From Pararhodobacter aggregans (GTDB lineage: Bacteria > Pseudomonadota > Alphaproteobacteria > Rhodobacterales > Rhodobacteraceae), in the NCBI RefSeq assembly GCF_003075525.1, contig NZ_QDDR01000007.1, positions 62,001 through 126,000 on the forward strand: 64,000 nt of DNA, written 5' to 3'. A program made the position numbers and the translations under genes. Below the pieces are notes generated by a model. The model saw nothing but the letters and a program-made list of their open reading frames with translations. It had not been told where the DNA came from and did no database searches. Positions 46,789 to 55,591 of the stretch are shown piece by piece. Within the stretch, counting starts at the first letter, position 1. Every line of letters starts with the position of its first letter.

Positions 46789-46839
46789 ACTGTCCCTCGT
46801 TCCCACCTTGCGCCCGGTCCAGACGACCGGGCGCTTTTT
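46789..46839 (+). terminator. Intrinsic terminator with conserved ACTGTCCC leader (copy 1)
   Basis: GCGCCCGGT (46810-46818) pairs with ACCGGGCGC (46826-46834), followed by TTTTT. It is preceded by ACTGTCCCTCGT (46789-46800). A very similar leader and hairpin occur at 47768-47820 after map. It lies 121 bases after the rlmB stop and 89 before map. It may end the rlmB transcript or a short RNA. Confidence 0.8.
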
Positions 46840-46927
46840 CTTCAAGCCCTTTTCGCCTATGGTCCCCGCCGCGCGCTGCCCCGCAGATAGCGTCGGCGCG
46901 CCACGGGACCAGCCGGACGGAGACGCC

Positions 46928-47677
46928 ATGACCATCACGCGGGACGAGGAACTGGAGGCGCTGAGGATCATCGGCCGGATCGTTGCCGATACCCTCCAGG
47001 CTATGGGCCGGGCGCTGGAGCCCGGCATGACCACCGCCGAACTGGACGCCATCGGCCGCGCGCTGCTGGAGCGCGAGGGCGCCCTGCCCGCGCCCGAGGC
47101 GGTCTATGATTTCCCCGGCGCCACCTGCATCAGCGTCAATGAGGAAATCGCCCATGGCATCCCGGGCGCGCGGGTGATCCGGGCCGGGGATCTGGTGAAT
47201 ATCGACGTCTCGGCCTCGAAGGACGGGTATTTCGCCGATACCGGCGCCAGTTTCCGGGTCGGGCGGGTCGCGCCCTCGCTGGAGAAGCTGTGCCGTGACG
47301 GGCGCAAGGCGATGCAGATCGGCGTGGCGCAGGTGGCGAGCGGGCGGCCGCTGGCCGGGATCGGTCAGGCCATCGGCCGCTTCGCCGAGCGCAACGGCTA
47401 CACGCTGATCCGCAACCTTGCCAGCCATGGCGTCGGTCGGTCGTTGCACGAGGAACCGGGCGAGATCCCGACCTGGCCGGTCAGCAACGAGCGGCGGCGG
47501 ATCAACCGCGGGCTGGTGCTGACGGTGGAACCCTTCCTGTCGCGCGGCGGCCTCTGGGCCAGTGAGGGGCGGGACGGCTGGACGCTTTACAGCGAGCCGC
47601 GCGCGGCGGTGGTGCAATACGAACATACCGTGGTGGCGACGGATCGCGGGCCCTTGGTGCTGACGCTGCCGGGTTGA
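46928..47677 (+). CDS. map: Methionine aminopeptidase type I
   Basis: The enzyme removes the N-terminal Met from new proteins. The 249-residue protein has the metal ligands of the pita-bread fold: His in NEEIAHGIPGARVI, Asp in LVNIDVSASKDGYFADTGASF, His in LASHGVGRSLHEEP, and Glu in LTVEPF and VVQYEHTVV. It starts at 46928; longer in-frame starts lack family residues. Its length fits the short type Ia enzymes. Confidence 0.93.
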   Translation: MTITRDEELEALRIIGRIVADTLQAMGRALEPGMTTAELDAIGRALLEREGALPAPEAVYDFPGATCISVNEEIAHGIPGARVIRAGDLVNIDVSASKDGYFADTGASFRVGRVAPSLEKLCRDGRKAMQIGVAQVASGRPLAGIGQAIGRFAERNGYTLIRNLASHGVGRSLHEEPGEIPTWPVSNERRRINRGLVLTVEPFLSRGGLWASEGRDGWTLYSEPRAAVVQYEHTVVATDRGPLVLTLPG

Positions 47678-47767
47678 AGAACGGCCAGATGGGGGCTGAC
47701 ACCGAATCGTCGCCTCGCGCTGGCAGGATGGCCGGGGCCGCGCCTGTCCCGGAGACCCGCGGCCGAT

Positions 47768-47820
47768 ACTGTCCCCCTCGTCCCTCTGCGCCCGGCCCCG
47801 TGCCGGGCGCCTTTTCTTTT
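47768..47820 (+). terminator. Intrinsic terminator with conserved ACTGTCCC leader (copy 2)
   Basis: GCGCCCGGC (47788-47796) pairs with GCCGGGCGC (47802-47810), followed by CTTTTCTTTT. The leader ACTGTCCCCCTCGTCCC repeats that of 46789-46800. It lies 111 bases after the map stop and 54 bases before the next start. Confidence 0.8.
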
Positions 47821-47874
47821 CCCTTGTTTGCATTTTGCACGACGCTAAGTCTTGCCGGAGCGAAGGAGACCCGC

Positions 47875-48354
47875 ATGACGCCTGCCGATGCCCCCGACGA
47901 TACCGAGTTGCGCCGCCTGCTGCAGGGGATGCGTGTCGTCGGCGTTGTCGGCGTCTCGCCCAACCCGGTGCGGCCCAGCTATTTCGTGGCCCGCTATCTG
48001 GGGCTGCGTGGCATGCGGGTGATCCCGGTCAACCCGGGCCATGCCGGCGAGCCCTTGCTGGGCGCCACGGTGGTGGCCGGTGTGCGCGACCTGCCGGCCG
48101 AGGTGGATACGCTCGATGTCTTCCGCCGGTCCGAGCATGTCGCGCCCATCGTGCGCGAGGCGCTGGACCATCTGCCGGGGCTGAAACTGGTCTGGCTGCA
48201 GATCGGCGTCACCAGCGACGAGGCGCGGGCGATGTGCGCCGAGCGCGGCGTGGCCTTCGTGCAGAACCGTTGCCCCAAGATCGAGTATCAGCGCCTGTTC
48301 GGCGAGTTGCGCATGGGCGGGTTCAACACCGGGGTCATCAGCTCGAAGCTCTGA
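47875..48354 (+). CDS. CoA-binding domain protein (YccU family)
   Basis: The 159-residue protein is a Rossmann-like CoA-binding domain: VVGVVGVSPNPVRPSYFVARYL, then RVIPVNPGHAGEPLLGATVV, LDVFRRSEHVAPIVREAL and WLQIGVTSDEARAMC. YccU-type proteins are found widely, and their role is not settled. The ATG at 47875 has a GAAGGAGA ribosome site. Its last 17 bases overlap the convergent ohrR gene. Confidence 0.85.
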   Translation: MTPADAPDDTELRRLLQGMRVVGVVGVSPNPVRPSYFVARYLGLRGMRVIPVNPGHAGEPLLGATVVAGVRDLPAEVDTLDVFRRSEHVAPIVREALDHLPGLKLVWLQIGVTSDEARAMCAERGVAFVQNRCPKIEYQRLFGELRMGGFNTGVISSKL

Positions 48355-48772
48355 GCTTCAGCCGGTCCCTGAGCCCCTTCACCTGATCGCGCAGCGCCAC
48401 GACCTCGGGCAGGCTCATGCCGGTCGCCTCAAGGAAACAGGCCGGGACATGCGCCGCCTTCTGGCGCAGCGCCTCGCCCCCGGGCGCCAGCGTGATGCGC
48501 ACCTGCCGCTCGTCGGCCCTGTCGCGGCGGCGGGCGATCAGCCCGGCCGCCTCCATCCGCTTGAGCAGCGGTGTCAGCGTATTGGTCTCCAGCGCCAGCT
48601 GCAGGCCGAGGGCGCCGACGGTCTGGTCGTCCTGCACCCAGAGAGCCGAGAGCACGAGGTATTGCGGATAGGTCAGCCCCAGCGGATCCAGCAGCGGCTT
48701 GTAGGCCGCCTGCATCGCGTGCTGGGCGGAGTAGAGCGAGAAGCAGAGCATGTCGACGGGGGCGATGGGCAT
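48338..48772 (-). CDS. ohrR: Organic hydroperoxide sensor OhrR (MarR family)
   Basis: OhrR represses ohr and releases DNA when a conserved N-terminal Cys is oxidised by organic peroxides. The 144-residue protein has that Cys in DMLCFSLYSAQHAM (residue 10), the conserved Tyr residues YKPLLDPLGLTYPQYLVL, and a wing RRDRADERQVRITL. It is divergent from ohr with two similar operators in the gap, which makes the call firm. Confidence 0.93.
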   Translation of the reverse strand: MPIAPVDMLCFSLYSAQHAMQAAYKPLLDPLGLTYPQYLVLSALWVQDDQTVGALGLQLALETNTLTPLLKRMEAAGLIARRRDRADERQVRITLAPGGEALRQKAAHVPACFLEATGMSLPEVVALRDQVKGLRDRLKLRASS

Positions 48773-48781
48773 GCCTCAGAG

Positions 48782-48801
48782 ATAAGTCGCGCACGATAGA
48801 A
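48782..48801 (-). promoter_or_regulatory. OhrR operator proximal to ohrR
   Basis: ATAAGTCGCGCACGATAGAA contains, on the minus strand, TATCG-N4-CGAC, the same core as the ohr-proximal site at 48838-48857. It is 10 bases from the ohrR start, fitting autorepression. Confidence 0.6.
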
Positions 48802-48811
48802 ACGCAAGCGA

Positions 48812-48857
48812 TTGACAGCCGGCCCGACTCGCGGTAGTTATATCGCACACGACATAA
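48812..48857 (+). promoter_or_regulatory. ohr promoter with OhrR operator
   Basis: TTGACA (48812-48817), 17 bases, TAGTTA (48835-48840) is a near-consensus promoter. TTATATCGCACACGACATAA (48838-48857) is an imperfect inverted repeat overlapping the -10 end and start site, the expected place for OhrR repression. Confidence 0.8.
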
Positions 48858-48876
48858 TCGGAAACGATAGGAGAGC

Positions 48877-49308
48877 ATGATGAGCGTCGACGTCAAATAC
48901 CGCACCGAAGCCACGGCCACCGGCGGCGGCCGCAACGGCAGCGCCAGCCTCGCCAGCGGCATGCTGACCATGACCATGGCAACCCCGAAAGAGCTGGGCG
49001 GTTCCGGCAAGGGCCACAACCCGGAAGAGCTGTTCGCCCTGGGCTATGCCGCCTGTTTCCTCGGCGCCATGCGCGCCGCGGCCAGCATGCAGAAGCTGGG
49101 CACGGTCCCGGACAATGCGACCGTGACCGCCGATGTCGGCATCGGCCCGCGCGGCGATGGCGGCTTCGGCATCGCGGTCGAGCTGAAGATCGCCCTGCCG
49201 GGGGTCGAGCCCGAGCTGGCGCAGAAGATGGTCGATGCCGGGCATTTCGTCTGCCCCTATTCGCACGCGACCAAGGGCAATATCGACGTGACCCTGACGC
49301 TGGTCTAA
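48877..49308 (+). CDS. ohr: Organic hydroperoxide reductase Ohr
   Basis: Ohr reduces organic hydroperoxides with a two-Cys centre. The 143-residue OsmC-fold protein has the catalytic Arg and first Cys in the region NPEELFALGYAACFLGAM, and the second Cys in HFVCPYSHATKGNIDV. A second in-frame ATG at 48880 has better spacing to AGGAGA and may be the real start. The stop overlaps the convergent hydrolase gene by 4 bases. Confidence 0.94.
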   Translation: MMSVDVKYRTEATATGGGRNGSASLASGMLTMTMATPKELGGSGKGHNPEELFALGYAACFLGAMRAAASMQKLGTVPDNATVTADVGIGPRGDGGFGIAVELKIALPGVEPELAQKMVDAGHFVCPYSHATKGNIDVTLTLV

Positions 49309-50093
49309 TCCAGCAGGGTCTGGATCAGCAGGCTTTCGGGATCGGCCAGTTCGTCGATCACGTCGAAATGGTGCCGCCCCGGTGCGACATGCCAGGGGCA
49401 GGCCCATGCCTCGCTGAGCGTCCGGGCCTGCCACAGGAAGCTGGGCCGCTCCTGCCCGCCGACCCACACCGTGCAATCGACATCCCCGCGTTTCGCCAGA
49501 AGCGCGGGGCTTTCGCGTTCCGCTTCGGCCGCGTCGAGGGCAAGCTTGGCGTTCATCCCGGTCTGCCTGAGCGGGTTCAGATCCGCCAGCGGCGAGATCG
49601 GCACCACCCGGGCCAGCCGGTCGCCCCAGTCTGCCCGGCGGTCGGTGCAGGCCATCCGCGCCGACAGATGCCCGCCCGCCGAATGGCCGGTCACCACGAT
49701 CGGCCCGTCGACGATGGCCGCTGCGGCACCGATCGCCGCCTCGACCTCATCGGTCATCTGGTGGATCCGCCCCTCGGGCGCCAGCGTGTAGCCCGGCATC
49801 GCCACCGCCCAGTCGCGGGCGAGCGCGCCTGCCGCCAGATGCGACCACACCGACGGGTCAAAGGCCATCCAATAGCCGCCGTGGACGAAAACCATGAGCC
49901 CGGCCACCGCACCCTCGGGCAGGAACAGGTCGAAAGTCTGGCGCGGCGCGGGCCCATAGGCTACACCCAGCCTTGCGCGGTCCCCCAGCGCGGCGCGGAA
50001 GGCCCCGGCCTCGGCCGCCCAGCGCGGCGGGAACGACCCGGCGTCGGGAATGAAATCGGCGTTAGCATAGGCCAAGCTCAGGTCGTCGTGCAC
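49305..50093 (-). CDS. Alpha/beta hydrolase (arylformamidase-like)
   Basis: The 262-residue protein starts at GTG 50093 after GAGG. It has the HGGYW oxyanion motif (VFVHGGYWMAFDP) shared by kynurenine formamidases and related esterases, the nucleophile elbow GHSAGGHLSARM and a catalytic His in GRHHFDVIDEL. Kynurenine formamidase is one possibility, but no tryptophan-degradation genes are nearby. The substrate stays open. Confidence 0.82.
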   Translation of the reverse strand: MHDDLSLAYANADFIPDAGSFPPRWAAEAGAFRAALGDRARLGVAYGPAPRQTFDLFLPEGAVAGLMVFVHGGYWMAFDPSVWSHLAAGALARDWAVAMPGYTLAPEGRIHQMTDEVEAAIGAAAAIVDGPIVVTGHSAGGHLSARMACTDRRADWGDRLARVVPISPLADLNPLRQTGMNAKLALDAAEAERESPALLAKRGDVDCTVWVGGQERPSFLWQARTLSEAWACPWHVAPGRHHFDVIDELADPESLLIQTLLD

Positions 50094-50172
50094 TTTGCCT
50101 CATTCCTTGCGTTGTTAAGTAATTCATGCTCAGGTCGCTCCGCCCCCGGACCGGCCGAAGGAGGACAAGACC

Positions 50173-51651
50173 ATGCTGGACCAGACTACCGACCTGCGCA
50201 GCCTTCTCAAGGACCCATCGCTATTGGAAACCCGCGCCTTCGTGGCGGGCGAATGGGTCGCGGCCGATGACGGCAAGACCTTCGCGGTGACCAACCCCGC
50301 CCGCGGCGACGTCATCGCCGAGGTGACGGACCTGAGCCGCGGCGAAGTCGCCCGCGCCATCGCCGCGGCCGAGGCGGCGATGAAGGACTGGGCGAAGCGC
50401 ACCGGCAAGGAACGCGCGGCGGTGCTGCGCAAATGGTACGATCTGATGGTCGAGAATGCCGACGATCTGGCCACGATCCTGACCGCCGAGATGGGCAAGC
50501 CGCTGGCCGAGGCCAAGGGTGAGATCCTCTATGGCGCGGCCTTCGTCGAATGGTTCGGCGAAGAGGCCAAACGCATCTATGGCGAAACGATCCCCGGCCA
50601 TCTGCGCGACAAGCGCATCACCGTGCTGAAGCAGCCGGTCGGCGTGGTGGGCTCGATCACGCCCTGGAACTTCCCCAATGCGATGATCGCCCGCAAGGTC
50701 GCCCCGGCGCTGGCCGCGGGCTGCGGGTTCGTGGCGCGTCCTGCGGCGGAAACGCCGCTCTCGGCGCTGTCGATGGCGGTGCTGGCCGAACGCGCGGGCG
50801 TGCCGAAGGGGCTGCTGTCGGTGGTGACCTCGTCGCGGTCCTCGGAGGTGGGCAAGGAATTCTGCGAGAATCCGGCGGTGCGGAAACTGACCTTTACCGG
50901 CAGCACGGAAGTGGGGCGCATCCTGCTGAAACAGGCCGCCGATCAGGTGATGAAATGCTCGATGGAACTGGGCGGCAACGCGCCCTTCATCGTCTTCGAC
51001 GACGCCGATCTGGATGCGGCGGTCGAGGGCGCGATGATGTCGAAGTTCCGCAACAACGGCCAGACCTGCGTCTGCGCCAACCGGATCTATGTGCAGGCCG
51101 GGGTCTATGATGCCTTTGCCGAAAAGCTGCGCGCGGCGGTCGAGAAGCTGAACGTCGGCGACGGGCTGGAGAATGGCGTGACCACCGGCCCCCTCATCAA
51201 CGCCAAGGCGGTCGAGAAGGTCGAGGAGCATATCAAGGACGTGCTCGACCACGGCGGCGCGCTGATGACCGGCGGCAAGCGGCACGCGCTGGGCGGGACC
51301 TTCTTCCAGCCGACCGTGGTGACCGGCGTCACCCAGGACATGAAGGTCGCGCAGGAAGAGACCTTCGGGCCCCTCGCGCCGCTCTTCCGGTTCGAGACGG
51401 AAGAGGAGGCGATCCAGTATGCCAACGACACGATCTTCGGTCTGGCCTGCTATTTCTACGCGCAAAACGTCGGCCGCGTGACCCGGGTGCAGGAGGCGCT
51501 GGAATACGGCATCGTCGGCGTGAACACCGGGATCATCTCGACCGAGGTGGCGCCTTTCGGCGGGGTCAAGCAATCGGGCCTTGGCCGTGAGGGCTCGCAC
51601 CACGGGATCGAGGATTTCCTGGAGCTGAAATACGTCTGCCTCAGCATCTGA
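50173..51651 (+). CDS. gabD: NAD(P)-dependent succinate-semialdehyde dehydrogenase
   Basis: The enzyme oxidises succinate semialdehyde to succinate. The 492-residue ALDH has the catalytic Asn in TPWNFPNAM, Glu in MELGGNAPFIVF and nucleophilic Cys in NNGQTCVCANRIY, with the GabD-type double Cys. The N-terminal RAFVAGEWVAADDGKTF and C-terminal GVKQSGLGREGSHHGIEDFL are typical of GabD. It has AAGGAGGA upstream and an intrinsic terminator 18 bases after the stop. Confidence 0.93.
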   Translation: MLDQTTDLRSLLKDPSLLETRAFVAGEWVAADDGKTFAVTNPARGDVIAEVTDLSRGEVARAIAAAEAAMKDWAKRTGKERAAVLRKWYDLMVENADDLATILTAEMGKPLAEAKGEILYGAAFVEWFGEEAKRIYGETIPGHLRDKRITVLKQPVGVVGSITPWNFPNAMIARKVAPALAAGCGFVARPAAETPLSALSMAVLAERAGVPKGLLSVVTSSRSSEVGKEFCENPAVRKLTFTGSTEVGRILLKQAADQVMKCSMELGGNAPFIVFDDADLDAAVEGAMMSKFRNNGQTCVCANRIYVQAGVYDAFAEKLRAAVEKLNVGDGLENGVTTGPLINAKAVEKVEEHIKDVLDHGGALMTGGKRHALGGTFFQPTVVTGVTQDMKVAQEETFGPLAPLFRFETEEEAIQYANDTIFGLACYFYAQNVGRVTRVQEALEYGIVGVNTGIISTEVAPFGGVKQSGLGREGSHHGIEDFLELKYVCLSI

Positions 51652-51668
51652 GGATCGGACGAACCGAC

Positions 51669-51695
51669 AAAGGGGGGCTGTCTCGCCCCCCTTTT
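51669..51695 (+). terminator. Intrinsic terminator after gabD
   Basis: AAAGGGGGGC and GCCCCCCTTT form a perfect 10-bp stem around TGTCTC, followed by one more T. The A run on the left means it could also serve the opposite strand. Confidence 0.9.
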
Positions 51696-51774
51696 CCCTG
51701 CGGCCCTGCGTTGGTTTTCCGGCCGTTCGCGCCTGACAGCGATGCGGGCCTTTCACCACCCTCGCGGGGTCGGT

Positions 51775-53001
51775 TCAGGCCGTGGCGGTTGCTCCGCTGC
51801 GGGTGGTGGCCGAGACGCGGTAGATCACCAACAACAGCACCAGCGACAGCGCCGTCGGCAGCGCGGTCATCAGGACGAAGCTCTGCGGCGTCCAGCCGAG
51901 CCCTACCATGATCCCCCCGACCGCCGGTCCGGCGATGGAGCCGATACGCCCGGCCGCGGCGGCATAGCCGATGCCGGTGGTGCGCAGGGCCGGCGGGTAG
52001 ATCGCCACCGAGATCCCCGATTGCCCGCTGAGGCAGGGCAGCAGCCCCAGCCCCAGTCCGAAGACCAGCGGCAGCAATTGCGCGGGCGCGAAATGACCCA
52101 GCGAGAAGACCAGCACGGCGGCGATGGTGAACAGCGCGTAGCCGATCAGCGTGCGGGCGATGCCCCATTTCGCCACGAAGAAGATCATGACGATCCCGCC
52201 GACAAGGCCGCCCATCGCAAAGGCGGCGGCGCTGGCCGGGACCTGTTCGGGCGGCAGGCCGATGCCTTGCAGCAGCGTCGGGATCCAGAACAGCAGCGCA
52301 TAGGCATTGACGAAGATCACGAAGGCGAAGGTCCAGAGCAGAACCGTCGGCAACGCCAGACCCGGACCGAACAGCGCCTTCACCAGGCTGGTCCCGGCAC
52401 CGGGCGCCGCGGCGGCGATGCGGCCCGGGATCAGGGCCAGGATCACCGGGATCATCAGCAGCGGCAGCACTCCGCCGACATGGAACACCGCCTCCCAGCC
52501 ATAGGCGGCGATCAGCGGCCCGCCCAGGATGCCCGCCAGCACACCGCCCGTCGACAGGCCCAGCGCGACCAGCATGGCGATGCCGGTGCGGTGGCGTTGC
52601 GCCACCACCGACGAGGCGACCGCCACCGCCACCGGCAGCGCCGCCCCCAGCCCGATGGAGGTGACGAAGCGCAGCACCGACAGCATGACGATCCCGCCCG
52701 ACCACGCCGTCGCCAGCGTGCCGAGGCCGAAGAGGGCGGCGGCGAGGATCATGGCCATCCGCTCGCCCAGCTGGGCCGAGACGCGGCCGGCGATCAGGTA
52801 GCCGACCACCGCGCCGAGGCTGGTGGCGAGGAAGGCGGGCGCCATGGCCGAGGGATGCAGCCCCCAGAGCGCGGCCAGACGGGGCGCCACGAAGGTGATG
52901 GAAATCGTGTCCAGCCCGTCGAGCACGACGAGGATGAAGCAGGTGACGATGATGGCAAGGCGCGCGCTGGCGCTGCCGGGTGGCGAGGCGATGTCGGTCA
53001 T
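51775..53001 (-). CDS. MFS transporter (aromatic acid:H+ symporter-like)
   Basis: The 408-residue protein has about 12 hydrophobic segments. The first shows the aromatic acid symporter motif DGLDTISITFVAPRLA, and the first loop has GYLIAGRVSAQLGERM, the MFS motif A region. The closest group by eye is the AAHS family (PcaK/BenK type). It lies 76 bases downstream of a carboxylesterase gene on the same strand, so import and ester cleavage of an aromatic compound is plausible. Confidence 0.85.
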   Translation of the reverse strand: MTDIASPPGSASARLAIIVTCFILVVLDGLDTISITFVAPRLAALWGLHPSAMAPAFLATSLGAVVGYLIAGRVSAQLGERMAMILAAALFGLGTLATAWSGGIVMLSVLRFVTSIGLGAALPVAVAVASSVVAQRHRTGIAMLVALGLSTGGVLAGILGGPLIAAYGWEAVFHVGGVLPLLMIPVILALIPGRIAAAAPGAGTSLVKALFGPGLALPTVLLWTFAFVIFVNAYALLFWIPTLLQGIGLPPEQVPASAAAFAMGGLVGGIVMIFFVAKWGIARTLIGYALFTIAAVLVFSLGHFAPAQLLPLVFGLGLGLLPCLSGQSGISVAIYPPALRTTGIGYAAAAGRIGSIAGPAVGGIMVGLGWTPQSFVLMTALPTALSLVLLLVIYRVSATTRSGATATA

Positions 53002-53077
53002 GGGTTCCCCGTTGCTGGTTGATGTGGGTGCCGCGTTCGGGCGCGGTCTCGTCTTGGCCCCCCGCAGGCGGGCGGCG

Positions 53078-54553
53078 TCAGTCGCAGAGGCGGGTGGCCG
53101 TGGTCAGCCGGTCGATCTGCAGGATGGTGCGGTCCGGCCCGAAGGCGGGCCAGGGCGGCAGGGCCGGACCGCAGGGGCTGCCGCTGCGGGCAAAGGCGGC
53201 GATGGCGCCCTGAAAAAGGGTCGAGAGGCCCTCGACTTCGGCCCTGTCGGCGCCGCGGACCATCGGCATGGCCTGCCAGAGCGCCGGGGTGCCGAAGAGG
53301 AAGGGCAGGTCCAGACAATGCCCCGCCCCCAGCCCCGGCATCGGCGATTGCCAGTCGAAGCGATAGGCGTGGCTGGCGCCCTGCCCGTGCCGCACCTGCG
53401 CGGCGGCGACTGTCCAGGCGGCGGCGCCGAAATCCAGCTCGCCGCGCAGGTCGATGACCAGCGTGCGCGGCGTGGCCGGGCTGCGACGGGCGCGGGCCCG
53501 TGCCAGCCGCTGCGGCGCCTCGGCTCCGTATTCGCGGGTGAAGAGGGCGACAAGATCGGCCTCGGTCAGCGTGTCGAGCGGGCTGCCCGCCATGTGGAAG
53601 GACGCGTGTTCCTCCCGCGTGACGCCGATCACCACCGGACACCAGGCACCGGCGCCCTCGGCCAGCGCCTCGAGCGGGTCGCGGGGGATCAGCTCGGGGT
53701 CCAGCACCGGCATGAAGGGCGGCGTGATAGTGCCGGGCTCGGCGGGCGGCGGGGCCTTGCGGCCCAGCGCCTCGAGCGCCGCCAGCAGATCGCCGACCGG
53801 CGCCCGGCGCAGCGGCGCCAGATCCCCGGGCGCGCCGCCCAGTTCCCGCAGCAGGGCGTGACGGATCCCGGCGGCCTCGGCCGGGATCCTGAGGCGGATG
53901 CCCAGCGGCGCGCTCATCAGCACCGCCTTGTCGAACAGCGACGGCCCCAGCGGCAGGGCCATGAAGGCGGCGATGGAAAAGGCCCCGGCCGATTGACCGA
54001 TCGCCGTGACATTGCCCGCGTCCCCCCCGAAGGCGCCGATCGCCCGCCGGATCCAGCGCAGCGCGGCGATCTGGTCGTGCAGGCCGGGATTGAGCGCGCC
54101 CTCTTCCTCGACCGGCAGGAAGCCGAAGATGCCCAGCCGGTAGCTGATCGTCACCACGACACAGCCGGTCGCCCGGGCCAGCGCCGCGCCGTCGTAACAG
54201 GGCATCGAGCCGCCGCCGGTCATGAAGGCGCCGCCGTGGATGAAGGCGAGCACCGGGGCGGGGGCGCTCAGCCCCTCGGGCTGCCAGATGTCGAGATGCA
54301 GGCAATCCTCGTCCTGCGCGCAGTCGTAGACCCCCATGACGCCGTCCAGCCGCGAGGGCAGTTGGGGCGGCACCGGGCCGGGCCGGGTTGCGTCGCGGAT
54401 GCCGGGCCAGACCGGAGGCTCGGTCGGGCGCGCGAAACGCTCGACGCCCAGACGCGGCTCCGAATAGGGGACCCGGTGAAAGCTTGTGACGCCCTCGGCG
54501 GCGACGCCGCCGAGGCTGCCGAAAGGGGTCTGGCGGAGAATCTGGTCTGGCAT
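53078..54553 (-). CDS. Type B carboxylesterase
   Basis: The 491-residue protein has the type B esterase pattern: EDCLHLDIWQPEG, oxyanion HGGAFMTGGGS, nucleophile elbow IGQSAGAFSIAAFM, a mid-sequence acid region GVTREEHASFH, and a catalytic His in GLGAGHCLDLPFLFG. It lacks a signal peptide and is likely cytoplasmic. It is divergent from a LysR regulator and upstream of an MFS transporter gene. Confidence 0.87.
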   Translation of the reverse strand: MPDQILRQTPFGSLGGVAAEGVTSFHRVPYSEPRLGVERFARPTEPPVWPGIRDATRPGPVPPQLPSRLDGVMGVYDCAQDEDCLHLDIWQPEGLSAPAPVLAFIHGGAFMTGGGSMPCYDGAALARATGCVVVTISYRLGIFGFLPVEEEGALNPGLHDQIAALRWIRRAIGAFGGDAGNVTAIGQSAGAFSIAAFMALPLGPSLFDKAVLMSAPLGIRLRIPAEAAGIRHALLRELGGAPGDLAPLRRAPVGDLLAALEALGRKAPPPAEPGTITPPFMPVLDPELIPRDPLEALAEGAGAWCPVVIGVTREEHASFHMAGSPLDTLTEADLVALFTREYGAEAPQRLARARARRSPATPRTLVIDLRGELDFGAAAWTVAAAQVRHGQGASHAYRFDWQSPMPGLGAGHCLDLPFLFGTPALWQAMPMVRGADRAEVEGLSTLFQGAIAAFARSGSPCGPALPPWPAFGPDRTILQIDRLTTATRLCD

Positions 54554-54622
54554 CGCTGGCGTCCGGTCTGTGGTCGATCCCCTGACGATAGCGATTCATT
54601 TCCCGCGGATACCGGTTATGAT

Positions 54623-54640
54623 CGGGCAACGAGATGCCCG
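54623..54640. promoter_or_regulatory. Inverted repeat before the LysR gene
   Basis: CGGGCA and TGCCCG flank ACGAGA, just before the LysR ATG. It could be an autoregulatory site of the LysR protein or a 5' hairpin in its mRNA. Confidence 0.35.
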
Positions 54641-54643
54641 AAT

Positions 54644-55582
54644 ATGGACGGTCAAATGCTGGGTCTGGACGACATGTACCTGTTTCGCAGCATCGTCGAT
54701 TGCAACGGGCTGAGCGGCGCCGCGCGGCAGCTGTCGATCCCGCGCTCGACCGTCTCGCGGCGCATCGCCGATCTGGAGAAGCGACTGGGCGCGCAGCTTT
54801 TCCTGCGCAATGCGCGGGAGTTCACGCTGACCAATTTCGGCGCCGAGTGCTACACGCATTGCGCCCGGATGGCGGTGCAGGCCGACCGGGTGCTGGCCAT
54901 GGCCGAGCGGGCGCGGAAGACCCCGGTGGGCACGCTGCATGTGGTCTGCCCGCCGGTGCTGGCGGCGATGCTGCTCGACGGGATCGCGGTCGAGTTCGCC
55001 GAAGCCTCGCCCGAGGTGCGGCTGCATCTGGAGGAAACCGCCTCGATCTACGACCCGCGCACGGTGCGGGCCGATCTGGTGATCTACCCGGCTTTCGGCG
55101 ACCTGCCCGATTCCTCCTTGGTGGCGCGCAAGCTCTTCACCTCGCCCTATCAGCTTGTGGCGCATCCCGACCTCCTGCGCGCCCGGCCCATCGAGACGCC
55201 CGAGGATCTGAAATCCGTCCGTTGCCTGGGGCTGGGCGGGCGCGGGTCGGAATGGCGCTGGGTGCTGAAACGGGGGCGCGAGCAGGTCACCCATCGCTTC
55301 GATCCGGTGTTTTCCAGCACCCTGCCGACCGGGCTGCTGCAGGCGGTGCAGCGGGGATTCGGCGTGGCCTCGCTGCCGGTCTACCTCTGTGCCGCGGAAC
55401 TGCGGGCCGGACGGCTGGCGCCGGTCCTGCCCGAGTGGAAACCGACGCCGGTGAAATTCTATGCGATCTATCCCAGCAGCGGCTCGCTGACCGCGGCGAC
55501 GCGCAATTTCCTCGACCTTCTGGTCAAGCGCCTGCCCGAGGTGCTGCGCGAACGGCCCGAGAGCCTGCTGTTCCTCGGCTGA
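54644..55582 (+). CDS. LysR family transcriptional regulator
   Basis: The 312-residue protein, from ATG 54644 (alternative 54656), has the LysR HTH (GLSGAARQLSIPRSTVSRRI, then AQLFLRNAREFTLTNFG) and a full substrate-binding domain (GTLHVVCPPVLAAMLLDGIA; LPTGLLQAVQRGFGVASLPV). It belongs to the CrgA/DmlR-like branch. It is divergent from the esterase/MFS genes with 90 bases between the starts, so it probably controls them. Confidence 0.9.
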   Translation: MDGQMLGLDDMYLFRSIVDCNGLSGAARQLSIPRSTVSRRIADLEKRLGAQLFLRNAREFTLTNFGAECYTHCARMAVQADRVLAMAERARKTPVGTLHVVCPPVLAAMLLDGIAVEFAEASPEVRLHLEETASIYDPRTVRADLVIYPAFGDLPDSSLVARKLFTSPYQLVAHPDLLRARPIETPEDLKSVRCLGLGGRGSEWRWVLKRGREQVTHRFDPVFSSTLPTGLLQAVQRGFGVASLPVYLCAAELRAGRLAPVLPEWKPTPVKFYAIYPSSGSLTAATRNFLDLLVKRLPEVLRERPESLLFLG

Positions 55583-55591
55583 GGGGCGGGG

